A stretch of DNA of 64,000 nucleotides, taken from the NCBI RefSeq assembly GCF_018881925.1, contig NZ_JACVPL010000003.1, positions 1-64,000 of the forward strand, in the 5' to 3' direction. A program made the position numbers and the translations under genes. Source of the stretch: Polynucleobacter sp. Latsch14-2 (GTDB taxonomy: Bacteria > Pseudomonadota > Gammaproteobacteria > Burkholderiales > Burkholderiaceae). Positions within the stretch are counted from its first letter, which is position 1. Each line of letters opens with the position of its first letter. This document shows, one piece after another, positions 29,154 through 38,521 of the stretch. Under the pieces are notes generated by a model. That model was not told where the DNA came from, searched no databases, and was given only the letters and a program-made list of their open reading frames with translations.

Positions 29154-29758
29154 TGATTTCTGCAAATCAAATTACCGGACTTATTTTGGCTGGCGGCCGT
29201 GCTCAGCGGATGGGAGGCATTGATAAGGGCCTGATTCCCTTTCATGGAAATGCCTTGATTGAGTCGGCAATCAACAGACTCAAGAATCAAGTTGGGCATA
29301 TTCTCATCAATGCAAATCGCAACATCACTCATTATTCTGTCTATGGATACCCAGTTATCCGAGATGAGGCCCCTGACTTTTCGGGACCTTTGGCTGGATT
29401 TAGCGCTGGGCTTAAAGCTTGCAAAACACCCTACCTACTAACCGCGCCCTGTGACTCCCCACTCCTCCCGCTCGATTTAGGCTCAAAGCTTGCAGAAGAG
29501 CTTGAAAGTGGCAATTACCAATTGGTTTACGCTTCAACAAAAGAATTTAATAGCAAGGTCTGGAAGCAACCGGTCTTCTGTTTAATGCGCAGTGATATCG
29601 CCGACTCTTTGGATACATTTCTTCGTAAAGGTGATCTCAAAATTGATCATTGGTTTAATGGTTTACATACTAGTACCGTTATTTTTGAGCATGCCCAGGC
29701 CTTTGCAAATGTAAATACTCCAGAAGAGCTTAAGCAGCTAGAAGATCTCATCAAATGA
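29153..29758 (+). CDS. mobA: Molybdenum cofactor guanylyltransferase
   Basis: Attaches GMP to molybdopterin to form the bis-MGD cofactor of DMSO-reductase-family enzymes. The nucleotidyltransferase start GLILAGGRAQRMGGIDKGLIPF is diagnostic, as are DEAPDFSGPLAGFSAGL and the Mg-binding APCDSPLLP. At 201 residues it is full length. It overlaps moaA by one base and moeA by four, so the three are one translational unit. Confidence 0.95.
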   Translation: MISANQITGLILAGGRAQRMGGIDKGLIPFHGNALIESAINRLKNQVGHILINANRNITHYSVYGYPVIRDEAPDFSGPLAGFSAGLKACKTPYLLTAPCDSPLLPLDLGSKLAEELESGNYQLVYASTKEFNSKVWKQPVFCLMRSDIADSLDTFLRKGDLKIDHWFNGLHTSTVIFEHAQAFANVNTPEELKQLEDLIK

Positions 29759-31071
29759 AACTATCTCCTAATAACCCAATACTTTTAAACTCCTCGCTAC
29801 ATGTTGACGAGGCACGCAAAGCTATCTCCGACCTAGTTATTGAGCTCATTGAAGAATCTAAAAAATTAGTTGATCCTAGCAATATTGAACTAGTACCCCT
29901 AGATCAAGCAATCAATCGCATTTTGGCCCAAGACTTACTATCCCCCATCGATGTGCCAGCGGCCGATAACTCGGCGATGGATGGCTATGCTTTCAATGGT
30001 AATTGCCTTGGGGTTCCCGAAGATAGCGTTTCATTAAAGATCATCGGCACCGCTTACGCAGGAAAACCGTTTACAGGGGAGATTGGTAAAGGGGAATGCC
30101 TAAAAATCATGACGGGCGCAGTCATGCCGACTGGTAGTGATACCGTCATTCCGCAAGAGCTAGTGAGTGCCCAATGCGATACATCCATTGAGTTCAAGCG
30201 GAACCTACTAAAACCAGGTGAAAACCGTCGCTTGCGTGGAGAAGACCTCCAAAAAGCAAAACCCGCAATTCAATCTGGCAGACTCTTGCGACCCTCCGAT
30301 CTCGGTTTAGCAGCCTCTCTGGGAGTGCCCGTTCTCAAGGTGTATCGCAAACTCAAAGTCGCCATCCTATCCTCTGGCGATGAGTTGTGCGCTCTAGGGC
30401 AAGAATTAGCTGCTGGCGGCATTTACGATAGCAATCGCCATAGCCTCACTGGCTTGTTGAATCGCTTAAATCTCGAAATTATTGATTGTGGCATCGTACG
30501 TGATGACCCAGATGCCCTTAAGGAAGCTTTCTGCAATGCTGCAAAGGTTGCGGATGTACTCATTTCTTCTGGCGGCGTCTCTGTTGGCGAAGCAGACTTC
30601 ACCAAACAAATCATGCAAGAGCTAGGGGATGTGGGTTTTTGGAAGATTGCGATGCGTCCAGGCAGACCGATGGCATTTGGAACGCTCAAGCCCATCACAG
30701 GCCAATCAACAGCACGTAGAACCCTATTCTTTGGCTTACCAGGCAACCCTGTTGCTGTCATGGTGACCTTCTATCAATTTGTCCGGGCAGCGCTTCTGCA
30801 ACTCAATGGCGCCACCCTAACCGCACCCCCAATCACCCAGGCCATTGCAGAATCTGCCATCCGTAAGAAACCTGGTCGAACAGAATTTCAGCGGGCCATT
30901 TTGAGGCGCGGCCAGGATGGCAAGCCGGTAGTTAAGCTCACTGGCAGTCAGGGCGCTGGGATTTTGCGCTCGATGAGTGAGGCAAATTGCTTCGTCATCC
31001 TCCATCACGACCAAGGAAATGTTACCCCCGGAAACTGGGTAGATGTGGCGCTTTTTGATGGACTGCTTTAA
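29755..31071 (+). CDS. moeA: Molybdopterin molybdenumtransferase
   Basis: Inserts molybdate into adenylylated molybdopterin. It has PVDVPAADNSAMDGYAF-like N-terminal residues (IDVPAADNSAMDGYA), MTGAVMPTGSDTVIPQE, the MoaB/Mog-like domain with SSGDELCALG and SSGGVSVGEADF, and FGLPGNPVAVMVTF. The 438-residue length is normal. It starts inside the mobA stop (ATGA). The partner mog, which adenylylates molybdopterin, lies at 37857. Confidence 0.96.
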   Translation: MKLSPNNPILLNSSLHVDEARKAISDLVIELIEESKKLVDPSNIELVPLDQAINRILAQDLLSPIDVPAADNSAMDGYAFNGNCLGVPEDSVSLKIIGTAYAGKPFTGEIGKGECLKIMTGAVMPTGSDTVIPQELVSAQCDTSIEFKRNLLKPGENRRLRGEDLQKAKPAIQSGRLLRPSDLGLAASLGVPVLKVYRKLKVAILSSGDELCALGQELAAGGIYDSNRHSLTGLLNRLNLEIIDCGIVRDDPDALKEAFCNAAKVADVLISSGGVSVGEADFTKQIMQELGDVGFWKIAMRPGRPMAFGTLKPITGQSTARRTLFFGLPGNPVAVMVTFYQFVRAALLQLNGATLTAPPITQAIAESAIRKKPGRTEFQRAILRRGQDGKPVVKLTGSQGAGILRSMSEANCFVILHHDQGNVTPGNWVDVALFDGLL

Positions 31072-31082
31072 TATTGTTCCTC

Positions 31083-31376
31083 ATGAAACTTAGCAAAAAA
31101 GAAATTGTCTTTCTCGATCCCATGCATACCGCCAAAACACTTGTTTTGGTTTACCTTTGCTTCTCCGTTCCCATTGTTTTGCTAGCCCTTTTTGTAGCCT
31201 TCATTCGAGATGGCGCAATCCCCGGCTTTACAGTACTCTCGGCCCTCATCCTCAATGCCTTGCTTGGTTTTGGTTTGCTGTGGATTGCATGCAAAGTCTA
31301 CAACTGGGTTGCAGATACCTTTGGCGGCATTGAGATTGCCATTAAAGAGTTGCCTGAAGAAATTGAAACTGAATAG
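31083..31376 (+). CDS. Small two-helix membrane protein of unknown function
   Basis: A 97-residue protein with two hydrophobic helices (about residues 15-40 and 50-75) and an acidic C-terminus ending KELPEEIETE. The ATG at 31083 gives the basic start MKLSKKEIV; a TTG three codons upstream is possible. It starts 11 bp after moeA on the same strand, so it is probably co-transcribed, but nothing in it suggests a cofactor role. I do not recognise the family. Confidence 0.7.
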   Translation: MKLSKKEIVFLDPMHTAKTLVLVYLCFSVPIVLLALFVAFIRDGAIPGFTVLSALILNALLGFGLLWIACKVYNWVADTFGGIEIAIKELPEEIETE

Positions 31377-31391
31377 TTTTAATTTCTGTTT

Positions 31392-32405
31392 TTAAACCTT
31401 AAATAATTCCGCATTAATTAAGCTTGGTGGCTTCTTACCATCGAGCGCAGCATGTAAATTTTTAATTGCGAGATCTACCATTGCTCTGCGTGTTTTTTCA
31501 GTAGCGCTGGCAATATGCGGTGCGAGAACCACATTACTCAATTTAAGTAATTCTGGGTTGACTGTGGGTTCCCCCTCAAACACATCTAAGCCTGCTGCAA
31601 AAATCTTCCTAGTCTTTAGTGCTTGGGCTAAAGCGAAATCATCCACAATACCTCCGCGGGCAATGTTGACCAGGGTTGCAGTGGACTTCATCAAAGCAAT
31701 TTCTTTTGCACCGATCGTATGGTGGTTTTCAGTAGTGTAAGGTAGCACCAACACCACATGATCCGCGTTTCGAAGCAAATCCTCCTTCGAAACATAGGTA
31801 GCGCTACAAGCTTTTTCATCGACCTCCGCTAGGCGACTGCGATTGTGATAGATAACCTTCATGCCGAAACCTAAGGCGCGCTTTGCAATGCCCTGTCCAA
31901 TGCGCCCCATGCCAATAATGCCTATGGTACTGTGATGCAAATCCATACCCAAAGGATTATTCACTATTGACCATTGATCCCATTTGCCAGCACGAATCCA
32001 GTGCTCTGATTCAGTGATGCGGCGAGCAGTCGCCATTAAAAGAGCGAAACCAAAATCAGCGGTGGTGTCCGTCAATACATCTGGCGTATTGGTTGCCATC
32101 ACACCAGCAGCACTCATTGCCGGGACGTCAAAGTTGTTGTAGCCAACAGAAATGTTTGCAACCACTTTTAAACCCTGTGCGCCAGATAAGGCGCTGGCAT
32201 CAATTCTTTCGCTGCCAGCCACCAATGCTCCAACAACGCTAGAAAGCTCCTTTTGCAATTCTGCGGGTGTAAAAATTTGATCAGTCTGGTTAGAGCGGAC
32301 CTCAAAAGACTCTTGCAATTTAGCAAGCGCCTCTGGAAATATCGCTCTGGCAACCAAAATTTTGGGTTTATTGGACATAACTTGGATATTTTCTGAAATT
32401 GTCAT
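31392..32405 (-). CDS. D-isomer-specific 2-hydroxyacid dehydrogenase, glyoxylate/hydroxypyruvate-reductase-like
   Basis: NAD(P)-dependent reductase of 2-keto acids. The Rossmann motif is GIIGMGRIGQGIAKRALGFGMKVIYHNRS; catalytic Arg lies in VNIARGGIVDD, Glu in LDVFEGEP and His in LAPHIASAT. N-terminal substrate contacts VANISVGYNNFDV match the glyoxylate/D-glycerate reductase group. The exact substrate is inference. Starts at 32405 or 32378 are both possible. It diverges from fdxA. Confidence 0.9.
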   Translation of the reverse strand: MTISENIQVMSNKPKILVARAIFPEALAKLQESFEVRSNQTDQIFTPAELQKELSSVVGALVAGSERIDASALSGAQGLKVVANISVGYNNFDVPAMSAAGVMATNTPDVLTDTTADFGFALLMATARRITESEHWIRAGKWDQWSIVNNPLGMDLHHSTIGIIGMGRIGQGIAKRALGFGMKVIYHNRSRLAEVDEKACSATYVSKEDLLRNADHVVLVLPYTTENHHTIGAKEIALMKSTATLVNIARGGIVDDFALAQALKTRKIFAAGLDVFEGEPTVNPELLKLSNVVLAPHIASATEKTRRAMVDLAIKNLHAALDGKKPPSLINAELFKV

Positions 32406-32528
32406 GCTTGGAACTTTACCTCAACTAAATTGCGGTTTTTGCCTGAAAAATAGGCTAATTCAGCTAAAATTGAGCTTTTATAACTTAGTAGCCCATGAAC
32501 CTCAAGGGCCCTTAATACAAAAAATATT

Positions 32529-32852
32529 ATGACTTACGTTGTTACCGAATCCTGCATCCGCTGCAAATACACAGACTGCGTTGATGTCTGTCCAGTTGAT
32601 TGCTTTCGTGAGGGCCCTAATTTTTTAGTGATCGACCCAGATGAGTGCATTGACTGCGCTGTATGCGTTCCTGAGTGTCCAGTCAATGCCATCTATGCAG
32701 AAGATGATGTTCCTGGCGACCAACAAGACTTCATCAAGCTGAATGCAGAATTGTCCCCATCTTTTACCTCCATTACCAAATCCAAAGCCGCATTGCCGGA
32801 TGCTGATGAGTGGAAAGATGTCAAAAACAAGCTTGATCAACTAGCCAAGTAA
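32529..32852 (+). CDS. fdxA: Seven-iron (3Fe-4S/4Fe-4S) ferredoxin FdxA
   Basis: Small low-potential electron carrier. The 107-residue protein starts [25 protein letters not shown], then [16 protein letters not shown], the cysteine spacing of Azotobacter FdI-type ferredoxins with one 3Fe-4S and one 4Fe-4S cluster, followed by the usual C-terminal extension. A ferredoxin-NADP reductase gene follows 38 bp downstream, so the two very likely work as a pair. Confidence 0.95.
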   Translation: MTYVVTESCIRCKYTDCVDVCPVDCFREGPNFLVIDPDECIDCAVCVPECPVNAIYAEDDVPGDQQDFIKLNAELSPSFTSITKSKAALPDADEWKDVKNKLDQLAK

Positions 32853-32890
32853 TTCTGAGCCACTCTTAGACACAAGCAAGAGATTGACTG

Positions 32891-33934
32891 TTGCCACAAA
32901 CTATTGAAACCGATGCAGTCATCATTGGCGCCGGTCCGGTGGGCCTCTTTCAGATCTTTGAGCTAGGCCTTCTGGAAATTAGGGCGCATGTCATTGATTC
33001 ACTACCGGTTCCAGGTGGTCAATGTGTAGAGCTTTACCCCGACAAACCCATCTATGACATCCCTGCAATTCCAGTATGCACTGGACAAGAGCTCACCAAT
33101 AATCTTTTAAAACAAATTGAGCCATTTGACGCACAGTTCCACTTGGGACAAGAAGTTGTTGCCCTCGCAAAGCAGGAAGATGGTCGCCTGAAATTAGAGA
33201 CTTCTCTTGGCAAAAAATTTATTTCCAAAACTGTTTTCATTGCGGCGGGGGTTGGTGCTTTTCAAGCTCGTACCTTGCGACTAGATGGCATCGACGCTTT
33301 TGAAAACAAGCAACTTTTTTATAGTGTCAAAGATCCTGAAAAATTAAAGGGTAAGCGTGTTGTCATTTGCGGCGGTGGAGATTCCGCTCTGGACTGGGCC
33401 CTACACCTAGTCGGTAAGGCTAAAAGTGTGACCCTTATTCATCGCCGAGACGACTTCAAAGCCACCCCAAACTCCATCGCGCAAATGCGTGCGCTCTGTA
33501 CGAGCAACGATATGGAACTCGTCATTGGTCAACCTACTGGGTTTCATGCCTCTAACGATCGGCTTACTGAAATCCAGGTTACCGACATTGACGGCAAGCT
33601 TCGCGCAATACCCTTAGATGACTTATTAGTTTTTTTTGGTCTATCTCCAAAGTTAGGGCCGATTGCGGACTGGGGGCTGGAGATTGATCGCAAGCAAATC
33701 GTGGTGAATACAGCCACATTTCAAACCAGTATTCCTGGGATTTATGCGGTTGGTGATATCAATACCTATCCCGGGAAAAAGAAGCTGATTTTGTCAGGAT
33801 TTCATGAAACAGCGCTGGCAGCCTTCGCTGCAGCTGAATATCTACAACCCGAAAAACAAATTCCACTCCAATACACCACTACCTCAACCAAACTTCATAA
33901 GGTACTTGGGGTAAAGAGTCCCACATTCGAGTAA
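32891..33934 (+). CDS. Ferredoxin--NADP(+) reductase, thioredoxin-reductase-like type
   Basis: Flavoprotein that passes electrons between NADPH and ferredoxin. FAD motif [17 protein letters not shown] near the N-terminus, [20 protein letters not shown] typical of TrxR-like FNRs (with no redox-active CxxC), NADPH motif [17 protein letters not shown], and a C-terminal FAD contact [22 protein letters not shown]. The 347-residue length fits. The start is TTG at 32891; there is no ATG nearby in frame. It follows fdxA directly, supporting the pair. Confidence 0.93.
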   Translation: MPQTIETDAVIIGAGPVGLFQIFELGLLEIRAHVIDSLPVPGGQCVELYPDKPIYDIPAIPVCTGQELTNNLLKQIEPFDAQFHLGQEVVALAKQEDGRLKLETSLGKKFISKTVFIAAGVGAFQARTLRLDGIDAFENKQLFYSVKDPEKLKGKRVVICGGGDSALDWALHLVGKAKSVTLIHRRDDFKATPNSIAQMRALCTSNDMELVIGQPTGFHASNDRLTEIQVTDIDGKLRAIPLDDLLVFFGLSPKLGPIADWGLEIDRKQIVVNTATFQTSIPGIYAVGDINTYPGKKKLILSGFHETALAAFAAAEYLQPEKQIPLQYTTTSTKLHKVLGVKSPTFE

Positions 33935-33971
33935 GCTCTATCTAAATCCTCTACTTTTAGACATTATTTAT

Positions 33972-34766
33972 ATGCACCAATATCACGATCTGATGAAGGA
34001 AGTCCTGGCCAAGGGCGTTAAAAAGTCCGATAGAACAGGCACTGGCACGATATCCGTATTTGGACATCAGATGCGCTTTCATTTGGCCGACGGCTTCCCA
34101 ATGGTCACAACCAAAAAGCTGCACCTCAAATCTATCATTTACGAATTATTGTGGTTTCTCAAGGGGAGCACCGACAATAACTGGCTCAAAGAACGCGGTG
34201 TTTCTATTTGGAATGAATGGGCGGCACCCGATGGTGACCTGGGTCCAATCTACGGCTACCAGTGGCGCTCTTGGCCTGCACCCAATGGCCAACATATCGA
34301 TCAAATCTCTGAGGTCATTGAGACTATCAAAAAGAATCCAGACTCACGCCGCATTATTGTGTCGGCATGGAATGTTGCTGATATTCCACGCATGGCATTG
34401 GCGCCTTGCCACGCCTTCTTTCAGTTTTATGTAGCTGATGGAAAACTCTCCTGTCAACTCTACCAACGTAGTGCAGATATTTTCTTAGGCGTGCCCTTTA
34501 ATATTGCAAGCTATGCACTACTAACCCACATGGTTGCTCAGCAATGCAATCTAGAAGTTGGTGACTTTGTTTGGACTGGTGGCGACTGTCACCTCTATAG
34601 CAATCACTTGGAACAAGTAGATCTTCAGCTCTCAAGGGATTTCTACCCATTACCCACACTCAAGATTCTACGCAAACCGGATTCTTTGTTTGATTACGAA
34701 TTTGAAGACTTTGAGATTGTTGGCTACCAATCTCACCCACACATCAAAGCCCCAGTAGCCATTTAA
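33972..34766 (+). CDS. thyA: Thymidylate synthase
   Basis: Methylates dUMP to dTMP with methylene-tetrahydrofolate. The 264-residue protein has [18 protein letters not shown], the catalytic Cys in [35 protein letters not shown] and the C-terminal [10 protein letters not shown]. It is followed 16 bp downstream by folA, which recycles the dihydrofolate it makes. Confidence 0.98.
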   Translation: MHQYHDLMKEVLAKGVKKSDRTGTGTISVFGHQMRFHLADGFPMVTTKKLHLKSIIYELLWFLKGSTDNNWLKERGVSIWNEWAAPDGDLGPIYGYQWRSWPAPNGQHIDQISEVIETIKKNPDSRRIIVSAWNVADIPRMALAPCHAFFQFYVADGKLSCQLYQRSADIFLGVPFNIASYALLTHMVAQQCNLEVGDFVWTGGDCHLYSNHLEQVDLQLSRDFYPLPTLKILRKPDSLFDYEFEDFEIVGYQSHPHIKAPVAI

Positions 34767-34782
34767 GAAAATTCAACCCGTT

Positions 34783-35271
34783 ATGACTCAACCAGCCATC
34801 TCCATGATTGTTGCGCGCTCACGCAATCACGTAATTGGTCGCGACAATCAAATGCCCTGGAAAATTTCCGCAGATTTGCAATTCTTTAAGCGAGTAACTA
34901 TGGGGCACCCCGTCATCATGGGTCGCAAGACTTGGGAATCAATTGGACGCCCCCTGCCTGGAAGGCGCAATGTTGTTGTTAGCAGAAATGACAAATTGCA
35001 ATTAGTGGGCGCCGAAGTTGCTGGGTCTCTAGATGAAGCTCTTAATCGTCTAGTTGAATTTTCCCGCGTTTTTGTCATCGGCGGAGAGCAGCTCTTCACA
35101 CAAGGTTTTGTTAAGGCTGATCGGCTCTATCTTACGGAGATTGATATCGATATAGATGGCGGGGATACCTTCTTTGAAATACCTAATTCAGAGGAGTGGC
35201 AAGAAGTGGAGCGCACTCCAGGGAGCGAAGGGGATATTAGTTTTAACTTTTTAACGCTAGAGCGCAAATAA
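34783..35271 (+). CDS. folA: Dihydrofolate reductase
   Basis: Reduces dihydrofolate to tetrahydrofolate. At 162 residues it has ISMIVARSRNHVIGRDNQMPWKISADLQFFK, GHPVIMGRKTWESIGRPLPGRRNVVVSR and FVIGGEQLF, with the acidic active-site residue in the ISADLQFF helix. It forms a thyA-folA pair and ends just before a strong hairpin terminator. Confidence 0.97.
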   Translation: MTQPAISMIVARSRNHVIGRDNQMPWKISADLQFFKRVTMGHPVIMGRKTWESIGRPLPGRRNVVVSRNDKLQLVGAEVAGSLDEALNRLVEFSRVFVIGGEQLFTQGFVKADRLYLTEIDIDIDGGDTFFEIPNSEEWQEVERTPGSEGDISFNFLTLERK

Positions 35272-35291
35272 AACAGTGTGCTTGAAAGCTC

Positions 35292-35315
35292 AAAGGGCTC
35301 CTAGGAGCCCTTTTA
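35292..35315. terminator. Bidirectional terminator between folA and the TRAP solute-binding gene
   Basis: AAGGGCTC/GAGCCCTT around a CTAG centre, with TTTT following on the plus strand. It separates the convergent folA and dctP-type genes. Confidence 0.85.
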
Positions 35316-35338
35316 TTTATCAGCATAAATCCCATCAA

Positions 35339-36421
35339 TCAAAGCTTCTTGCTAAAACTGTATTGGGCAAAGGCCTGCTCTGCCAAGCCAAACCACTGGG
35401 CTTCCATATTTCTGAACACGCGGTAGTCATCAAATATCTTTTTAAACTGCAGGTTTTTAGCAGACTCTTCGGCATAAGTTTCTTGTGCAGCCTTAAAACA
35501 AGCATCCATTACCGACGTATTAAATTTGCGCAATACTGCACCACTCTGAACTAAACGCTGTAGGGCCGGTGGATTAAGGGCATCGTACTTAGCGCACATA
35601 TCAGTATGGGCTTCGTAGCAAGCCGCCTCCCAAGCTGCCTGATAAGAAGGTGGTAACTCATCCCACTTTTTCTTATTCACAAGAAACGAGAGTGCAGCAC
35701 TACCCTCCCACCAGGCTGGGTAATAATAATTTTTTGCCACTTTAGCCAAGCCCAATTTTTCATCGTCATATGGGCCAACAAATTCAGCTGCGTCAATCGT
35801 ACCCTTTTCAAGAGCGGAGTAAATTTCTCCGGCTGGTAACTGTTGGGGCACTACACCAAGCTTAGATAACACCTGACCAGCAAAACCAGCGATCCGAAAT
35901 TTCAAGCCTTTTAAGTCCTCAGGGGATTTGATTTCTTTCCGAAACCACCCTCCCATTTGAGTGCCGGTCTGACCACCAAGAAAGTTCACTAAGTTATAGC
36001 TTCCATATAACTCACGCATCAACTTCATGCCATTGCCATGTAGCATCCAAGCTGTTTGTTGACGAGCGGTCATTCCAAAAGGTGCTGCAGTATCAAAAAT
36101 AAAGGCGCTATTTTTACCGAGATAATAGTAACTCGCTGTATGCCCACATTCAACGGTACCATTTTGCACAGCATCCAATACTTGCAGTGCGGGCACCACC
36201 TCACCAGCAGCAAACACTTTGACATTAAATTTGCCATCCGTAGCTTTACGCAAGGCATTAGCGAAAACTTCTGGTGTGCCATATAAGGTATCTAAAGACT
36301 TGGGGAAGCTCGAAACTAAACGCCAATTCAAGGTGGGCAAACCTTGCGCAAGCGCAGGGCTCGCTAGAGCGGCAGTACCCGCTCCTACGGCAGCTCTTTT
36401 TAAAAAGGAACGTCTTTGCAT
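35339..36421 (-). CDS. TRAP transporter solute-binding protein (DctP family)
   Basis: Periplasmic binding protein of a tripartite ATP-independent transporter. The start at 36421, with GGAGAT upstream, gives a twin-arginine signal MQRRSFLKRAAVGAG with cleavage near residue 26 (ALAQ). The body has LVSSFPKSLDTLYG and PQQLPAGEIYSALEKGTIDAAEFVGPYDD, the TRAP pattern with its conserved Arg in LKFRIAGFAGQV. Such proteins often bind 2-oxo acids or other carboxylates; the ligand here is unknown. No dctQ or dctM membrane genes are in the window. A start at 36478 would place the signal peptide internally. Confidence 0.9.
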   Translation of the reverse strand: MQRRSFLKRAAVGAGTAALASPALAQGLPTLNWRLVSSFPKSLDTLYGTPEVFANALRKATDGKFNVKVFAAGEVVPALQVLDAVQNGTVECGHTASYYYLGKNSAFIFDTAAPFGMTARQQTAWMLHGNGMKLMRELYGSYNLVNFLGGQTGTQMGGWFRKEIKSPEDLKGLKFRIAGFAGQVLSKLGVVPQQLPAGEIYSALEKGTIDAAEFVGPYDDEKLGLAKVAKNYYYPAWWEGSAALSFLVNKKKWDELPPSYQAAWEAACYEAHTDMCAKYDALNPPALQRLVQSGAVLRKFNTSVMDACFKAAQETYAEESAKNLQFKKIFDDYRVFRNMEAQWFGLAEQAFAQYSFSKKL

Positions 36422-36483
36422 AGTGATCTCCATTAATTTTTCTAATGCAGTGTAAAAAGTATATCCATCTCCAATCAATAAAC

Positions 36484-37830
36484 TTATTTACCGCCTATAG
36501 TCATAGACCGAATAAGGATGGAACCAGTTTCTTTGGTACCTCTGATCAAAGTATCGTCGCCAATCAACTCAATATCGAGTAGCATGTCTCGCAAATTACC
36601 AGCAATCGTAATGCCCTCGACCGGGTACTGAATCTCGCCGTTTTCTACCCAGTAGCCAAAAGCACCGCGCGAGTAATCCCCAGTGACATAGTTCACGCCC
36701 TGCCCCATTAATTCAGTTACCAATAATCCTGTGCCCATTTGCTTCAACAGACCAAGCAACCCTCCTGTGGGAGTTTTACTGCTATGCAGCATCAGATGAT
36801 GTGAACCGCCAGCATTGCCTGTAGTTTTCATGCCTAGTTTGCGAGCGGAATAGGTTGATAAAAAATAACCCTCCAGAACTCCTTTATTCACAACAGTGCG
36901 CGCCGCAGTTTTCACACCCTCTTCATCAAAAGGTGCACTACCTGTCATTGACTTCATGTGGGGATTCTCAAACAAACTTACGTGCTTGGGCAATACTTGC
37001 TTGCCCAAGCTATCTAGTAAGAAGCTCGAACGACGATACAGGGCTCCACCAGATACCGCCTGTACCAATCCGCCCACCAACCCCGCCGCCAAGGGCGCCT
37101 CGAAAATAACAGGACAACGCTGCGTTTTAATTGAGCGCGCCTTTAAACGCGATAACGCCCGCTGTGCCGCATACCTTCCAATCGACGCAGGATCAGCCAA
37201 TGCTTCAGGAATGCGAGAGCTTGAATACCAATCATCACGTTGCATTGCAGATTTTTTTCCGCCCTCGCTTGCAATCGGGGCACAAGAAATATAGTGCCTT
37301 GAAAAGGGATAGCCGCCCATAAAACCATGGCTCGTTCCCATCATGAAGTGTGCATGATGAGCCGATACAGAAGCGCCATCGCTATTGTTGATTTGCCTAC
37401 TAACGGCAAATGCCGCACCTTCAGCAGCCCGTGCAATTTCAACTGCTTGCTCCGACTCCAATAACCATGGATGAAACAAATCTAAATCTAATGGATTCTT
37501 TTCTAGAAGCTCTGCCTCCGCAGGACTCGCGCAATCGTCTTCGGCTGTATGTTGGGCGATATGATAAGCAGCCTCTACCGCAGCCTTTAATGAATGTTTA
37601 GAAAAATCGCTGGTACTAGCATTGCCGCGACGATGCCCCAAAAAGACCGTTACACCAACCTGTTTATCTAAACTTTGCTCAATGGTCTCAACCTCCCCTT
37701 TGCGAACGGTTACGGATAAGCCCTGCCCCTCTGAAATCTCCGCAATAGCATCAGATGCCCCTCGCTTTCGGGCCTCAGATAGCATGAAGTCAATAATTTC
37801 GGTGAACTGGTGTGATGTGTATGTAAACAT
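36484..37830 (-). CDS. pmbA: Metalloprotease PmbA (TldE)
   Basis: Subunit of the TldD/TldE protease, known from microcin B17 maturation and CcdA degradation. The 448-residue protein has SVTVRKGEVETIEQS near the N-terminus, YYSSSRI-type central residues and the C-terminal GNLRDMLLDIELIGDD typical of the PmbA subunit. In the known TldD/E complex the zinc-binding motif is in TldD, whose gene is not in this window. It diverges from mog with only 26 bp between starts. Confidence 0.93.
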   Translation of the reverse strand: MFTYTSHQFTEIIDFMLSEARKRGASDAIAEISEGQGLSVTVRKGEVETIEQSLDKQVGVTVFLGHRRGNASTSDFSKHSLKAAVEAAYHIAQHTAEDDCASPAEAELLEKNPLDLDLFHPWLLESEQAVEIARAAEGAAFAVSRQINNSDGASVSAHHAHFMMGTSHGFMGGYPFSRHYISCAPIASEGGKKSAMQRDDWYSSSRIPEALADPASIGRYAAQRALSRLKARSIKTQRCPVIFEAPLAAGLVGGLVQAVSGGALYRRSSFLLDSLGKQVLPKHVSLFENPHMKSMTGSAPFDEEGVKTAARTVVNKGVLEGYFLSTYSARKLGMKTTGNAGGSHHLMLHSSKTPTGGLLGLLKQMGTGLLVTELMGQGVNYVTGDYSRGAFGYWVENGEIQYPVEGITIAGNLRDMLLDIELIGDDTLIRGTKETGSILIRSMTIGGK

Positions 37831-37856
37831 ATCCTAATAATAGCTAGAATAGAAGC

Positions 37857-38480
37857 ATGAAGCATACCGAAGCTTGGAAACGCAATACTCCAAATGAAAT
37901 CAAAATTGGTCTAATCTCGATCTCAGACCGAGCCAGCAAGGGCGTCTATAGTGATGAGGGCATTCCAAGCCTACAGCGCTGGTTAATGGGTGCTATTAGC
38001 ACGCCATACCTCTTCCATGAACGCCTCATAGCTGACGAGCATGAAGTCATTGCCGAGACTATTGTGGAGCTCGTTGATGAAATGGGCTGTGACTTGGTAC
38101 TCACTACGGGCGGCACCGGCCCATCTCGCCGAGATGTCACCCCCGAAGCCACTCTGGATGCCGGAACACGAGAGTTACCCGGCTTTGGTGAGCAAATGCG
38201 CCAAATTAGCCTTCATTTTGTGCCGACAGCTATTTTGTCACGCCAAACCGCCGTACTACGCGAAATTGAAGGGCATGCCGCCCTGGTTATTAACTTGCCG
38301 GGACAACCAAAAGCGATTGCCCAGACCCTTGAGGGGCTGAAGGATGAAGATGGTAAGTCCATTGTTCCTGGTATTTTCGCCGCCGTACCCTACTGTCTTG
38401 ATCTGATTGGCGGACCTTACATCGAAACCAATGAATCCATCATTAAAGCCTTTAGACCAAAAAGCGCCCTCAAAAAATAA
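37857..38480 (+). CDS. mog: Molybdopterin adenylyltransferase
   Basis: Activates molybdopterin with AMP before MoeA inserts molybdate. The 207-residue MogA-type protein shows IKIGLISISDRASKGVYSDEGIPSL, LVLTTGGTGPSRRDVTPEATL and LVINLPGQPKAI. It belongs functionally with moaA-mobA-moeA about 7 kb upstream, but it is a separate unit divergent from pmbA. Confidence 0.94.
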   Translation: MKHTEAWKRNTPNEIKIGLISISDRASKGVYSDEGIPSLQRWLMGAISTPYLFHERLIADEHEVIAETIVELVDEMGCDLVLTTGGTGPSRRDVTPEATLDAGTRELPGFGEQMRQISLHFVPTAILSRQTAVLREIEGHAALVINLPGQPKAIAQTLEGLKDEDGKSIVPGIFAAVPYCLDLIGGPYIETNESIIKAFRPKSALKK

Positions 38481-38482
38481 AT

Positions 38483-38503
38483 AAGGCCCACATAGCGGGC
38501 CTT
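38483..38503 (-). terminator. Terminator between orn and mog
   Basis: AAGGCCC/GGGCCTT with a seven-base loop. On the minus strand a T-rich stretch (TTATTTATTTTTT) follows, so it best fits the end of orn; it may also stop mog transcripts. Confidence 0.7.
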
Positions 38504-38521
38504 ATGCAGTACCAAGCCTAT

